Shown here: one piece after another, positions 1-6,239 of the stretch
Layout of the letters: each line of letters opens with the position of its first letter
How positions within the stretch are numbered: position 1 is the first letter of the stretch
Assembly: GCA_003506895.1 (NCBI GenBank)
Contig: DNXO01000053.1
Span: forward strand, 1-18,927
Reading direction: 5' to 3'
DNA: 18,927 nucleotides
Source of the DNA: Acetobacteraceae bacterium
GTDB taxonomy: Bacteria; Pseudomonadota; Alphaproteobacteria; Acetobacterales; Acetobacteraceae
Notes under the pieces: model-generated
What the model was told of the DNA's origin: nothing
The model's input: only the letters and a program-made list of their open reading frames with translations
The model's database searches: none
Position numbers and translations under genes: made by a program

Positions 1-549
1 GCGGTGGTGCTGTCGGCGCAGGCCACCGACGTGTCGGTCAACAAGGCGACCAGGACGCTGTTCCAGGTCGCGCCCACGCCCAAGGCCATGATCGCCCTGG
101 GCGTCGAAGGCGTCGCCTCCCACATCCGCACCATCGGGCTATGGCAAACCAAGGCCCGCAACGTCGTGGCACTGTGCACGGAACTTGAGGAGAAGCACGC
201 GGGCCAAGTGCCCCGGGACCGGGAGGCATTGGAGGCGCTGCCCGGCGTCGGCCGAAAGACCGCGAATGTGGTGCTGAACGTGGCGTTCGGCGACAGCACG
301 ATGGCGGTCGATACTCACATCTTCCGCCTGGGTAATCGCACCGGACTGGCGCCGGGCAGGACGCCGCGGGAGGTTGAGGACGGTCTGCTGAAGCGCATCC
401 CGCCCGAGCGGCTGCGGGACTCCCACCACTGGCTAATCCTGCACGGGCGGTATGTCTGCAAGGCCCGCCGGCCGGAGTGCTGGCGCTGCGTGGCTGCTGC
501 CTGGTGCAAGTATCGCGACAAAACGCCGGGGCCGGAGATGGCGGCCTAG
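1..549 (+). CDS. nth: Endonuclease III (5' end cut off by window edge)
   Basis: This is a DNA glycosylase/AP lyase of base excision repair that removes oxidised pyrimidines. The reading frame is open from base 1, so the N-terminus lies outside the window; about 182 codons remain, against roughly 210 residues in the E. coli enzyme. Numbering from the GTG at base 4, the protein opens with the family block LSAQATDVSVNKAT. It has the helix-hairpin-helix LPGVGRKTANVV (79-90) with catalytic Lys85, then VDTHIFR with catalytic Asp103. Four cysteines at 152, 159, 162 and 168 (C-x6-C-x2-C-x5-C) ligate the [4Fe-4S] cluster. All key residues present are intact. It ends at TAG (547-549) and converges on hldE. 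The identification is secure; the true start cannot be seen. Confidence 0.97.
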   Translation, partial: AVVLSAQATDVSVNKATRTLFQVAPTPKAMIALGVEGVASHIRTIGLWQTKARNVVALCTELEEKHAGQVPRDREALEALPGVGRKTANVVLNVAFGDSTMAVDTHIFRLGNRTGLAPGRTPREVEDGLLKRIPPERLRDSHHWLILHGRYVCKARRPECWRCVAAAWCKYRDKTPGPEMAA

Positions 550-706
550 ACTCAGGACCCGCTCATCACTTGCGTCGGCTCGACCGGCATGATTCTGGAA
601 TTGGCGTGGAAGAACGCACCGCGCAACCCATGCGCCCACCCCTGCTTTTCAGCCATTTGCCTGGCCGCGGCCGCCTTGTTCTACCGGTCGTGAGTGAGTC
701 CTGACC

Positions 707-2197
707 CTAGCTCGATAGAGCGGCGACTGCAGGCTTCGGAAGTTGCTCTTGTAGCAGATCGATCTGCATCACCCGGCCGCCCCAGCCGCGAACCAAATCG
801 CCGCCGACCACATCCTCGGCCGCGTGGTTCGCCCCCTTGATCAGCACATCGGGTCGCAGCGCCTCGATCAGCGCCTCGGGCGTATTCTCTTCGAACAGGC
901 ACACCTGATCGACGCAGGCGAAGCTGGCGAGCACCGCCGCCCTGGCGGCCTCGGGCTGCACCGGATGCGGCAAGCCTTTCTGCCGGTGAACGCTGCTGTC
1001 GGAGTTCAACCCGACGATCAGCCGGTCGCACGAGGCGCGCGCCTGCTCCAGCAACTGAATGTGCCCCTGGTGCAGCAGATCGAAGTAACCGTTGGTGAAT
1101 CCCACCCGCCAGCCGCGATGGCGCCAGCGTTCGGCCTGCTCCACCGCCTCTTCGCGGGTCACGATTTTCCGCAACGCGCTGTGCTGAGGAGTCAGCGCGG
1201 CCAGCAGATCGGCCTCCCGCACCACCGATGCGCCGACCTTGCCGACGGAAATGCCTGCCGCCAAATTGGCCAAACGAACGGCCACCGGCAGATCGAGCTG
1301 CGCCGCCAATGCCGCACCCAGCGCCGCCAGCGCCGTGTCGCCCGCGCCGGAGGTGTCGAACACGTCCGCCGCCTCGGCCGGGAAATGCTGCGACCCGTTG
1401 GCATCCACCAGGGTCATCCCGTCGTTCCCGCGGGTTACGACCACGGCGCCAAAATTATATTGGGTCCGCAGATAGGTTGCCGCGGCGACGATCTGGGCCT
1501 CGGTTTCGGCCGGCATGCGCGCGGCAGCGGCCAGTTCCTGCCGGTTCGGCATGACCACATCCGCGCCGGCGTACCGAGCGAAGTCGCTGCCGCGTGGATC
1601 GACGATCAGTTTGCGGCCAGTCTTTTTCGCCGCTTCCACCAGACGGGCGGGAACATCCGCGGACAGCACGCCCTTGCCGTAATCGGACAGCACCGTGACA
1701 CTGGTCGCCGCCATCGCGTCCACCGCGATCCGGATCAACCGGTCAGCCAGCTTTGGATGGATCGGGTCCGTCTGCTCCCGGTCCGCGCGCAACAACTGTT
1801 GGCCGGCGGCGATCAGGCGGGTTTTCAGTGTCGTGGTGCGGCCGCCTTGCACCAACAGCCAGGGTTCCACGTTCGGCTGGCCGCCGACCAACCCCGTCAG
1901 GTCGGAGCCGGCCTGATCGTCGCCAACCACCGAGATGAACGCCGTCGCCGCGCCCAGCGCGGTCAGGTTGCGGACCACGTTGCCGGCACCGCCGGGCAGC
2001 GCGACCTCCCGCTCGATGGCCAGGATCGGAACCGGGGCTTCCAGGCTGATGCGCGTCACGTCGCCGTAAGTGTAACGGTCGAGCATGACGTCGCCGATAA
2101 CCAGCACATTGGTATGTGCCAGCCGCCGCACAGCCGCGGCCAGGTCCGCATGAGGCTCGTCCGGGCGCGGCACGGAGCCGGGCGTTATCTGGTTCAT
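707..2197 (-). CDS. hldE: Bifunctional heptose-7-phosphate kinase / heptose-1-phosphate adenylyltransferase
   Basis: This cytosolic enzyme makes ADP-heptose for the lipopolysaccharide inner core. Its 496 residues match the two-domain fused form. The N-terminal PfkB/ribokinase domain (about 28-335) shows VIGDVMLDRYTYGDVTRIS (33-51), the GGAGNV motif (69-74) and DTSGAGDT (281-288), with Asp287 as the catalytic base. The C-terminal nucleotidyltransferase domain (about 362-485) shows FTNGYFDLLHQGH (367-379) with the HxGH signature, then GLNSDSS. One oddity is the C-terminus: it reads EQLPKPAV, where I remember a Ser-Thr-Thr motif near the end of the adenylyltransferase in typical homologues. The ATG at 2197 is preceded by CAGG about five bases upstream. 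The metallophosphatase gene lies 101 bases upstream on the same strand and could be co-transcribed. No other LPS genes are in the window. Confidence 0.96.
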   Translation of the reverse strand: MNQITPGSVPRPDEPHADLAAAVRRLAHTNVLVIGDVMLDRYTYGDVTRISLEAPVPILAIEREVALPGGAGNVVRNLTALGAATAFISVVGDDQAGSDLTGLVGGQPNVEPWLLVQGGRTTTLKTRLIAAGQQLLRADREQTDPIHPKLADRLIRIAVDAMAATSVTVLSDYGKGVLSADVPARLVEAAKKTGRKLIVDPRGSDFARYAGADVVMPNRQELAAAARMPAETEAQIVAAATYLRTQYNFGAVVVTRGNDGMTLVDANGSQHFPAEAADVFDTSGAGDTALAALGAALAAQLDLPVAVRLANLAAGISVGKVGASVVREADLLAALTPQHSALRKIVTREEAVEQAERWRHRGWRVGFTNGYFDLLHQGHIQLLEQARASCDRLIVGLNSDSSVHRQKGLPHPVQPEAARAAVLASFACVDQVCLFEENTPEALIEALRPDVLIKGANHAAEDVVGGDLVRGWGGRVMQIDLLQEQLPKPAVAALSS

Positions 2198-2220
2198 TCA
2201 ACCTGCCGTAACAAGGCTGT

Positions 2221-2245
2221 CGCGAAGGTGCAACCCATCTTCGCG
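2221..2245. repeat. Inverted repeat / hairpin between phosphatase and hldE
   Basis: A perfect 7-base inverted repeat, CGCGAAG (2221-2227) and CTTCGCG (2239-2245), surrounds an 11-base centre. Two further pairs are possible inside it after one mismatch. It lies 24 bases upstream of the hldE start, in the likely leader or the gap after the phosphatase gene. No T-run follows on the minus strand, so it does not look like a standard intrinsic terminator. It could be a protein-binding dyad or a leader hairpin; the role is unknown. Confidence 0.4.
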
Positions 2246-2298
2246 TGGTGCGGTGCAAACAAGCAAGAGAGATCGTGTTCGCTGCCCCAACGCTCCGC

Positions 2299-3015
2299 TC
2301 ACGCCTGCAGGAACCCCAGCTTGTCTTCTTCCAGAACAACGCATGTCAGCGCGCCGCCCAGGACCGCGCCGGTATCGATGGCGATGCGGTTGGGCAGCAC
2401 GATCGGCTCCCGCTTTGGGGTATGGCCGTGAACGACCACAGCGCCGTGGTCGGCCTTGGAGGACAGGAATGGCTCGCGTATCCACAGCATGTCCTGCCGG
2501 CTTTGCTGATCGAGCGGGATTCCCGGCCGCACCCCGGCATGGACGAACAGATACGGGCCGACGCGCCGGCTGATCTTCAGGTCGCGCAGGAAGAACAGAT
2601 GCGGCCGCGGGATGCGCGCGGCCCATTCGGCTGGCGGAACCGTTCGCGAAATGCCCCAGCTCAAGAGCGAGTCCGCACCGCCATTGACCAGCCACTGGCT
2701 GGCCGCCTCTTTGTCGATCCCGACAACCGCGGCAAGCATCATGTGTTCATGATTGCCCATCAGGTTGACGATCTCGTCGGCTGGGACGGGCGGCTGATTG
2801 ATCAGCCAGTCGATCACCTGGGCACTATCCGCGCCGCGATCCACATAATCGCCGAGATGCACGAGAATGCTGCGTTCGGCCGGGCGCTCCGCGATATCCT
2901 CGGCAATCATCTCGTGCAGTGCCACAAGGCGATCCAGACAGCCGTGGATATCGCCTATGGCGTAAACCCGGTCTCCGGGCGGTAGGGTCGCGGGGGCGGC
3001 GGTGAACTCTATCAT
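2299..3015 (-). CDS. PPP-family metallophosphoesterase (serine/threonine phosphatase-like)
   Basis: The 238-residue protein is a calcineurin-like dinuclear-metal phosphatase, most like bacterial PphA/PrpE-type protein phosphatases and symmetrical Ap4A hydrolases. Motifs occur in the expected order: GDIHG (21-25), GDYVDRG (55-61), GNHE (87-90), a metal-ligand His in FVHAG (159) and HGHT (196-199). I chose the ATG at 3015, which gives MIEFTAAPATLPPGDRVYAIGD; an in-frame start at 3081 would add 22 residues without family character and reach almost into the divergent ABC gene. The protein has no signal peptide and should be cytosolic. The substrate (phosphoprotein or dinucleoside polyphosphate) cannot be told from sequence. 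It lies upstream of hldE and divergent from the exporter unit. Confidence 0.88.
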   Translation of the reverse strand: MIEFTAAPATLPPGDRVYAIGDIHGCLDRLVALHEMIAEDIAERPAERSILVHLGDYVDRGADSAQVIDWLINQPPVPADEIVNLMGNHEHMMLAAVVGIDKEAASQWLVNGGADSLLSWGISRTVPPAEWAARIPRPHLFFLRDLKISRRVGPYLFVHAGVRPGIPLDQQSRQDMLWIREPFLSSKADHGAVVVHGHTPKREPIVLPNRIAIDTGAVLGGALTCVVLEEDKLGFLQA

Positions 3016-3096
3016 CGTGATGCAACCTAGTGCGGCCCGGGCGTTGAAGCCAATCGTCTGTTGGCGAATGCTGCCATTCATCTTATCCGGACCCCT

Positions 3097-3837
3097 ATGA
3101 ACGCAATCGAAGTCCAGAACTTATCGAAACAATATGGCGATGTACGCGCCGTGAACAACATCAGTTTCGCCGCCCCTCCAGGGACCACCATGGGCTTGCT
3201 GGGCGGCAACGGAGCCGGGAAAACCACGACAATCGCCATGATGCTTGGCTTGCTGATCCCGACGTCGGGCCGGATTTCCGTACTGGGACACGACATGGCA
3301 AAGGACCGGTTCACCGCCTTGGCTCGGATGAACTTCTCTTCCCCATATGTCGCCCTGCCCTCACGGCTGACGGTGCGGGAAAACATGAAAGTCTATGGTC
3401 ATCTCTATAACGTGAACGGGGTGGACCGACGCATCGCCGAACTGGCGCGGGAACTCGATCTCGGCGCGATCCTGGACCGCCCGGCCGGGCAACTGTCCGC
3501 CGGGCAGAAGACCCGCGTCGCCTTGGCAAAGGCGCTGATCAACCGTCCAGAGGTCCTGTTGCTGGACGAACCGACCGCCAGCCTGGACCCCGACACCGGC
3601 GATATGGTCCGCACCTGGCTGGAGCAGTACCGGGCGGAAAGCGGCTGCACGATCCTGCTGGCAAGCCACAACATGGCGGAGGTGGAGCGGCTGTGCGCCC
3701 ACGTCGTGATGCTGAAGAAGGGCGAGGTCGTGGACCGGGGCAGCCCGGATAACCTGCTGCTGCGGTATGGCCGCAAGGATATGGAGGATGTGTTCCTGGA
3801 TATCGCCCGCGATCGCCGGCAGGCGGTGCCGGCATGA
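3097..3837 (+). CDS. ABC-2 type exporter, ATP-binding subunit
   Basis: This 246-residue ATPase would drive the membrane partner encoded immediately downstream. Walker A is GGNGAGKT (36-43) with Lys42. The signature is LSAGQ (133-137), Walker B is VLLLDEPT (153-160) with catalytic Glu158, and the H-loop His191 sits in LASHNMAE. The family style is DrrA/NodI, meaning exporters of drugs, polysaccharide or lipid-linked cargo; the substrate is unknown. The usual Q-loop glutamine is not where expected: the segment reads MNFSSPYVALP (78-88). I chose the ATG at 3097 (MNAIEVQNLSKQYGD) because the TTG at 3061 adds 12 residues lacking family similarity. The TGA stop (3835-3837) overlaps an ATG that opens a 14-codon frame leading to the permease start. 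Confidence 0.94.
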   Translation: MNAIEVQNLSKQYGDVRAVNNISFAAPPGTTMGLLGGNGAGKTTTIAMMLGLLIPTSGRISVLGHDMAKDRFTALARMNFSSPYVALPSRLTVRENMKVYGHLYNVNGVDRRIAELARELDLGAILDRPAGQLSAGQKTRVALAKALINRPEVLLLDEPTASLDPDTGDMVRTWLEQYRAESGCTILLASHNMAEVERLCAHVVMLKKGEVVDRGSPDNLLLRYGRKDMEDVFLDIARDRRQAVPA

Positions 3838-3878
3838 TGTCGTTCGCGAACCGCGCCGCCTGGTGGGTGTGCCAATGA
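3834..3878 (+). other. 14-codon relay frame between exporter ATPase and permease
   Basis: An ATG at 3834 overlaps the ATPase stop (ATGA, 3834-3837). It opens a frame encoding MMSFANRAAWWVCQ. The TGA at 3876-3878 in turn overlaps the permease ATG (ATGA, 3875-3878). Two consecutive ATGA junctions could let ribosomes reinitiate across the 37-base gap between the two exporter genes. It may be coincidence, or the peptide may have no role of its own. No independent ribosome binding site is evident for it. Confidence 0.3.
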
Positions 3879-4675
3879 AAGCGATGTTCCGCCGCATCTG
3901 GGGTTTGATGTACCGCCACCTCGCGCTGTATCGCCGTTCCTGGCCGCGGCTGCTTGAGCTTGGCTACTGGCCCGTCCTGAACATGTGCATCTGGGGCTTC
4001 ACCTCCAGCTTTCTGCAAGCCCGCATGGGCAATCCCGCGGTCATGGCCGGCGCCACGTTGCTGGGCGGGGTGCTGCTGTGGGAGGTGACGCTGCGCAGCC
4101 AGATGGGGATGTCGATCTCCTTCCTGGAGGAAATGTGGTCGCGCAACCTGGGCCATGTCTTCGTCAGCCCGCTGCGGCCGTTCGAACTGGTTCTGGCGCT
4201 GATCGGCATGTCGATCATCCGCATGATGCTGGGGGTCATACCGGCGATCCTGCTGGCCTGGGCGTTCTACGCGTTCAACCTGTTCGCCGTTGGGCCGGTG
4301 CTGATCCTGTTCTTCATGAACCTGATGATCATGGGCTGGGCGGTGGCGCTGGGCGTCGTCTCGCTGGTCCTGCGGCACGGGACGGGTGCCGAACCGCTGG
4401 CCTGGGCGTTCCTGTTCGGATTGGCGCCGTTCTCGGCGGTGTTCTACCCGGTCTCGGTGCTGCCGGCCTTCATCCGGCCATTCTCCTACGCGCTGCCGGC
4501 GACGCATGTGTTCGAGGGCATGCGCGCGGCGCTGCTGGATGGCGTGATCAGATGGGATCATCTGGCTGCCGCTTTCGCATTGAACATGGTATGGCTCGCG
4601 GGAGCCGCGTTGCTGTTTACGCGGCAGTTCCACGCGGCCCGTGTTAGCGGCGCCCTGATAAGCATTGGTGAATGA
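3875..4675 (+). CDS. ABC-2 type exporter, permease subunit
   Basis: A 266-residue hydrophobic integral membrane protein pairs with the ATPase just upstream. After a basic amphipathic N-terminus (MKAMFRRIWGLMYRHLALYRRSW) there are about six hydrophobic segments, roughly at 31-48, 56-76, 103-135, 141-166, 176-199 and 233-250. The conserved ABC-2 features near the C-terminus are present: YPVSVLPAFIRPFSYALPATHVFEGMR, the segment that normally precedes the last helix. I chose the ATG at 3875, which has the purine-rich GGTGGGTG just upstream; in-frame GTGs at 3863 and 3869 are alternatives. The TGA stop (4673-4675) overlaps the next gene's ATG, so the three genes are probably translated together. 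The cargo is unknown. Confidence 0.9.
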   Translation: MKAMFRRIWGLMYRHLALYRRSWPRLLELGYWPVLNMCIWGFTSSFLQARMGNPAVMAGATLLGGVLLWEVTLRSQMGMSISFLEEMWSRNLGHVFVSPLRPFELVLALIGMSIIRMMLGVIPAILLAWAFYAFNLFAVGPVLILFFMNLMIMGWAVALGVVSLVLRHGTGAEPLAWAFLFGLAPFSAVFYPVSVLPAFIRPFSYALPATHVFEGMRAALLDGVIRWDHLAAAFALNMVWLAGAALLFTRQFHAARVSGALISIGE

Positions 4676-5292
4676 TGGAGACTTCCTTCTGGCTGATCCG
4701 CCACGCCCTGGTGGCGGAAAACGCCCGAGCGGTTTTGTACGGCGTGATGGATGTGCCGCTGTGCGAGACGACGTTGCTGGAACAGGCGCCGATGTATCGC
4801 GCCCTCGCCGCTCGGCTGCCGCGGATGGCGGATTGGCTGGTCACCCCGCTGTCGCGCACGCGGCGGACGGCCGAGAGCATTTTCGCGCAGGGATATCCGA
4901 GCGTTGAACTGGGCGTCGAGGCCGGATTGATCGAGCAGTCGCTGGGGGAGTGGCAGGGCCTGCCGCATCACGAATTGCCACCGAAGCTGGCCTATCCCGC
5001 GCACGCTTTCTGGCCGCTGGCCGGGAACGAGAAGCCGCCGGGCGGTGAAAGCATGGCCGAGGTCATCACCCGCGTCGGGGCGGCGATGGAGCGGCTGGCC
5101 GAAACCCATGCCGGACGGGATGTCGTGATCGTCAGCCATGGCGGGGCGATTCGCGGTGCGATCGCCCATGCATTGGCGATCGGGCCGGACAATGCGCTGC
5201 ATATGTCGATCCAGAACCTGTCGCTGACGCGGCTGCAACGCACCCCGGACGGGTGGCGGGTGCAGTGCGTGAACGAGTTGCCGGGTTATTAG
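4672..5292 (+). CDS. Histidine phosphatase (phosphoglycerate mutase-like) family protein
   Basis: The 206-residue cytosolic protein belongs to the branch of the histidine phosphatase superfamily that uses a phosphohistidine intermediate. The catalytic motif is LIRHA (8-12) with His11; the more common form is RHG. The phosphate pocket is completed by SRTRRTAE (61-68), Glu88 in LIEQSLGEWQG and His156 in VSHGGAIRG. The overall layout resembles alpha-ribazole phosphatase (CobC) and GpmB-like phosphatases, but no cobalamin genes are nearby, so I give no symbol. Its ATG (4672) overlaps the permease TGA (ATGA), suggesting coupling to the exporter; a second ATG at 4675 is equally usable. The link with the exporter hints at a phosphorylated cargo or precursor, which is inference only. 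Confidence 0.87.
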   Translation: MMETSFWLIRHALVAENARAVLYGVMDVPLCETTLLEQAPMYRALAARLPRMADWLVTPLSRTRRTAESIFAQGYPSVELGVEAGLIEQSLGEWQGLPHHELPPKLAYPAHAFWPLAGNEKPPGGESMAEVITRVGAAMERLAETHAGRDVVIVSHGGAIRGAIAHALAIGPDNALHMSIQNLSLTRLQRTPDGWRVQCVNELPGY

Positions 5293-5296
5293 GACA

Positions 5297-5332
5297 TTAC
5301 CCAGATCACGGCATGACCACAGGTGGGGGTAA
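5297..5332. terminator. Possible bidirectional terminator between convergent genes
   Basis: The 43-base gap between the convergent phosphatase and pdxJ stops holds TTACCC (5297-5302) and GGGTAA (5327-5332). These are a perfect 6-base inverted repeat, with a smaller CCAC-AG-GTGG hairpin (5317-5326) inside. No clear T-run follows on either strand, so this is a weak candidate. The position between two converging genes is the main support. Confidence 0.25.
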
Positions 5333-5335
5333 GGC

Positions 5336-6070
5336 TTATTCCAACGCCTTCGCGTATGCCGTCACGGTCGCGGCGAAACCGAACTCCAACGCATCCGCGG
5401 TCAGCTCGTGGCCGATCGACGCCTCCGCCAGGAATGGGACCGCACGCATCAGCGGGGGAATGTTGTGCAGGTTAAGGTCGTGGCCGGCGTTGACCACCAG
5501 GCCAGCCTCCCTTGCCCGGATCGCGGTCGCGGCGATGCTGGCAAGGGTCGTCTCGTGCCGGCCGGCCCGGAATTCCGCTGCATACGTGCCTGTGTAAATT
5601 TCCACGCCGTCCGCGCCCGACCGCACCACCCGCTCGATGACGTCCGGGTCCGGGTCGATAAACAGGATCACGCGGCAACCCAGGTCCTTCATCGCCGCGA
5701 TCGCCGGATGCGCCAACGCTGCTTGTTCGGGAGCCAGATTCCAGCCTTCCTCCGAGGTGAACGCGTCCGGAGCGTCCGGCACCAGCGTCGCCTGTTCCGG
5801 CCGGTTGTCGCGCAGGATCTGCATCATCCGTTCGTCAGGATAGCCCTCGATATTGAATTCAACCGCCGGGCGGTACGGACGCATCAGGTCAGCCAGCATC
5901 GGCACATCCGACCCGCGGATGTGCCGTTCATCCGGCCTGGGATGGACGGTCAGGCCTTTCGCCCCAGCCTCCAGCGCAAGACGGGCGAAGCGGGCGAGGT
6001 CGGGAACGCCTGTGCGACGGGAATTACGCAGCAAGGCAATCTTGTTCAAATTCACGCTAAGTCGGGCCAT
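5336..6070 (-). CDS. pdxJ: Pyridoxine 5'-phosphate synthase
   Basis: This enzyme performs the last ring-closing step of DXP-dependent vitamin B6 synthesis, condensing 1-deoxyxylulose 5-phosphate with 3-amino-2-oxopropyl phosphate. The 244 residues form a single TIM barrel of normal length. Visible family blocks are LSVNLNKIALLRNSR (4-18), TVHPRPDERHI (41-51, catalytic His43), VEFNIEG (70-76, Glu71), LVPDAPDAFTSEEGW, the phosphate-binding VNAGHDLNLHNI (193-204, His197) and the late SIGHEL block (218-223). It is the version with NLNK near the N-terminus rather than the NIDH of E. coli, a variant I know from other bacteria. It is divergent from the CHASE3 hybrid kinase, and its 5' codons contain one arm of a 10-base inverted repeat. 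Confidence 0.95.
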   Translation of the reverse strand: MARLSVNLNKIALLRNSRRTGVPDLARFARLALEAGAKGLTVHPRPDERHIRGSDVPMLADLMRPYRPAVEFNIEGYPDERMMQILRDNRPEQATLVPDAPDAFTSEEGWNLAPEQAALAHPAIAAMKDLGCRVILFIDPDPDVIERVVRSGADGVEIYTGTYAAEFRAGRHETTLASIAATAIRAREAGLVVNAGHDLNLHNIPPLMRAVPFLAEASIGHELTADALEFGFAATVTAYAKALE

Positions 6071-6135
6071 GCGCCAAGCTAATCCCTTGGGATCGATGAC
6101 TCAACGGGGCGTCTCGGCCGTACACCTTAGCGTGA
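6052..6135. repeat. 10-base inverted repeat in the pdxJ / histidine kinase divergent region
   Basis: TCACGCTAAG at 6052-6061, inside the first codons of pdxJ, is repeated as its exact reverse complement CTTAGCGTGA at 6126-6135, with a 64-base spacer. The second arm continues into ATTAG. A second small inverted repeat, CACCTG (6141-6146) and CAGGTG (6167-6172), lies just to the right. Paired sites flanking a divergent promoter region could bind a regulator, but no known regulator consensus is recognised. Confidence 0.35.
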
Positions 6136-6239
6136 TTAGACACCTGCCACCGCTTACGGAAGATAACAGGTGGCTGACCCGACGCCCGAAGAAGGGCCTT
6201 GGCCGGCGACACAGCATCCGCGCGGGGACCGGCTCGCCC

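Noticed and set aside
550..706. Possible small gene or terminator between nth and hldE
   Set aside because: The gap has a GGCCGCGGCC palindrome (663-672) and a frame of 75 codons overlapping the nth end, but no ribosome binding site, no family resemblance and no stem followed by a T-run.
824..2431. A 535-codon plus-strand open frame opposite hldE
   Set aside because: It is the antisense shadow of a clear hldE gene in GC-rich DNA. Its composition is rich in Arg, Gln and His without any recognisable motif, and it also runs into the opposite phosphatase gene.
3539..4633. A 364-codon minus-strand open frame opposite the exporter genes
   Set aside because: Low-complexity Arg/Gln/His/Pro-rich translation without domain signatures; the plus strand there encodes obvious ABC exporter subunits.
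5853..6239. Upstream extension of the CHASE3 kinase frame
   Set aside because: The added sequence overlaps pdxJ in antisense, is Arg-rich, and would place non-domain residues before the first membrane helix; the ATG at 6240 fits the topology.
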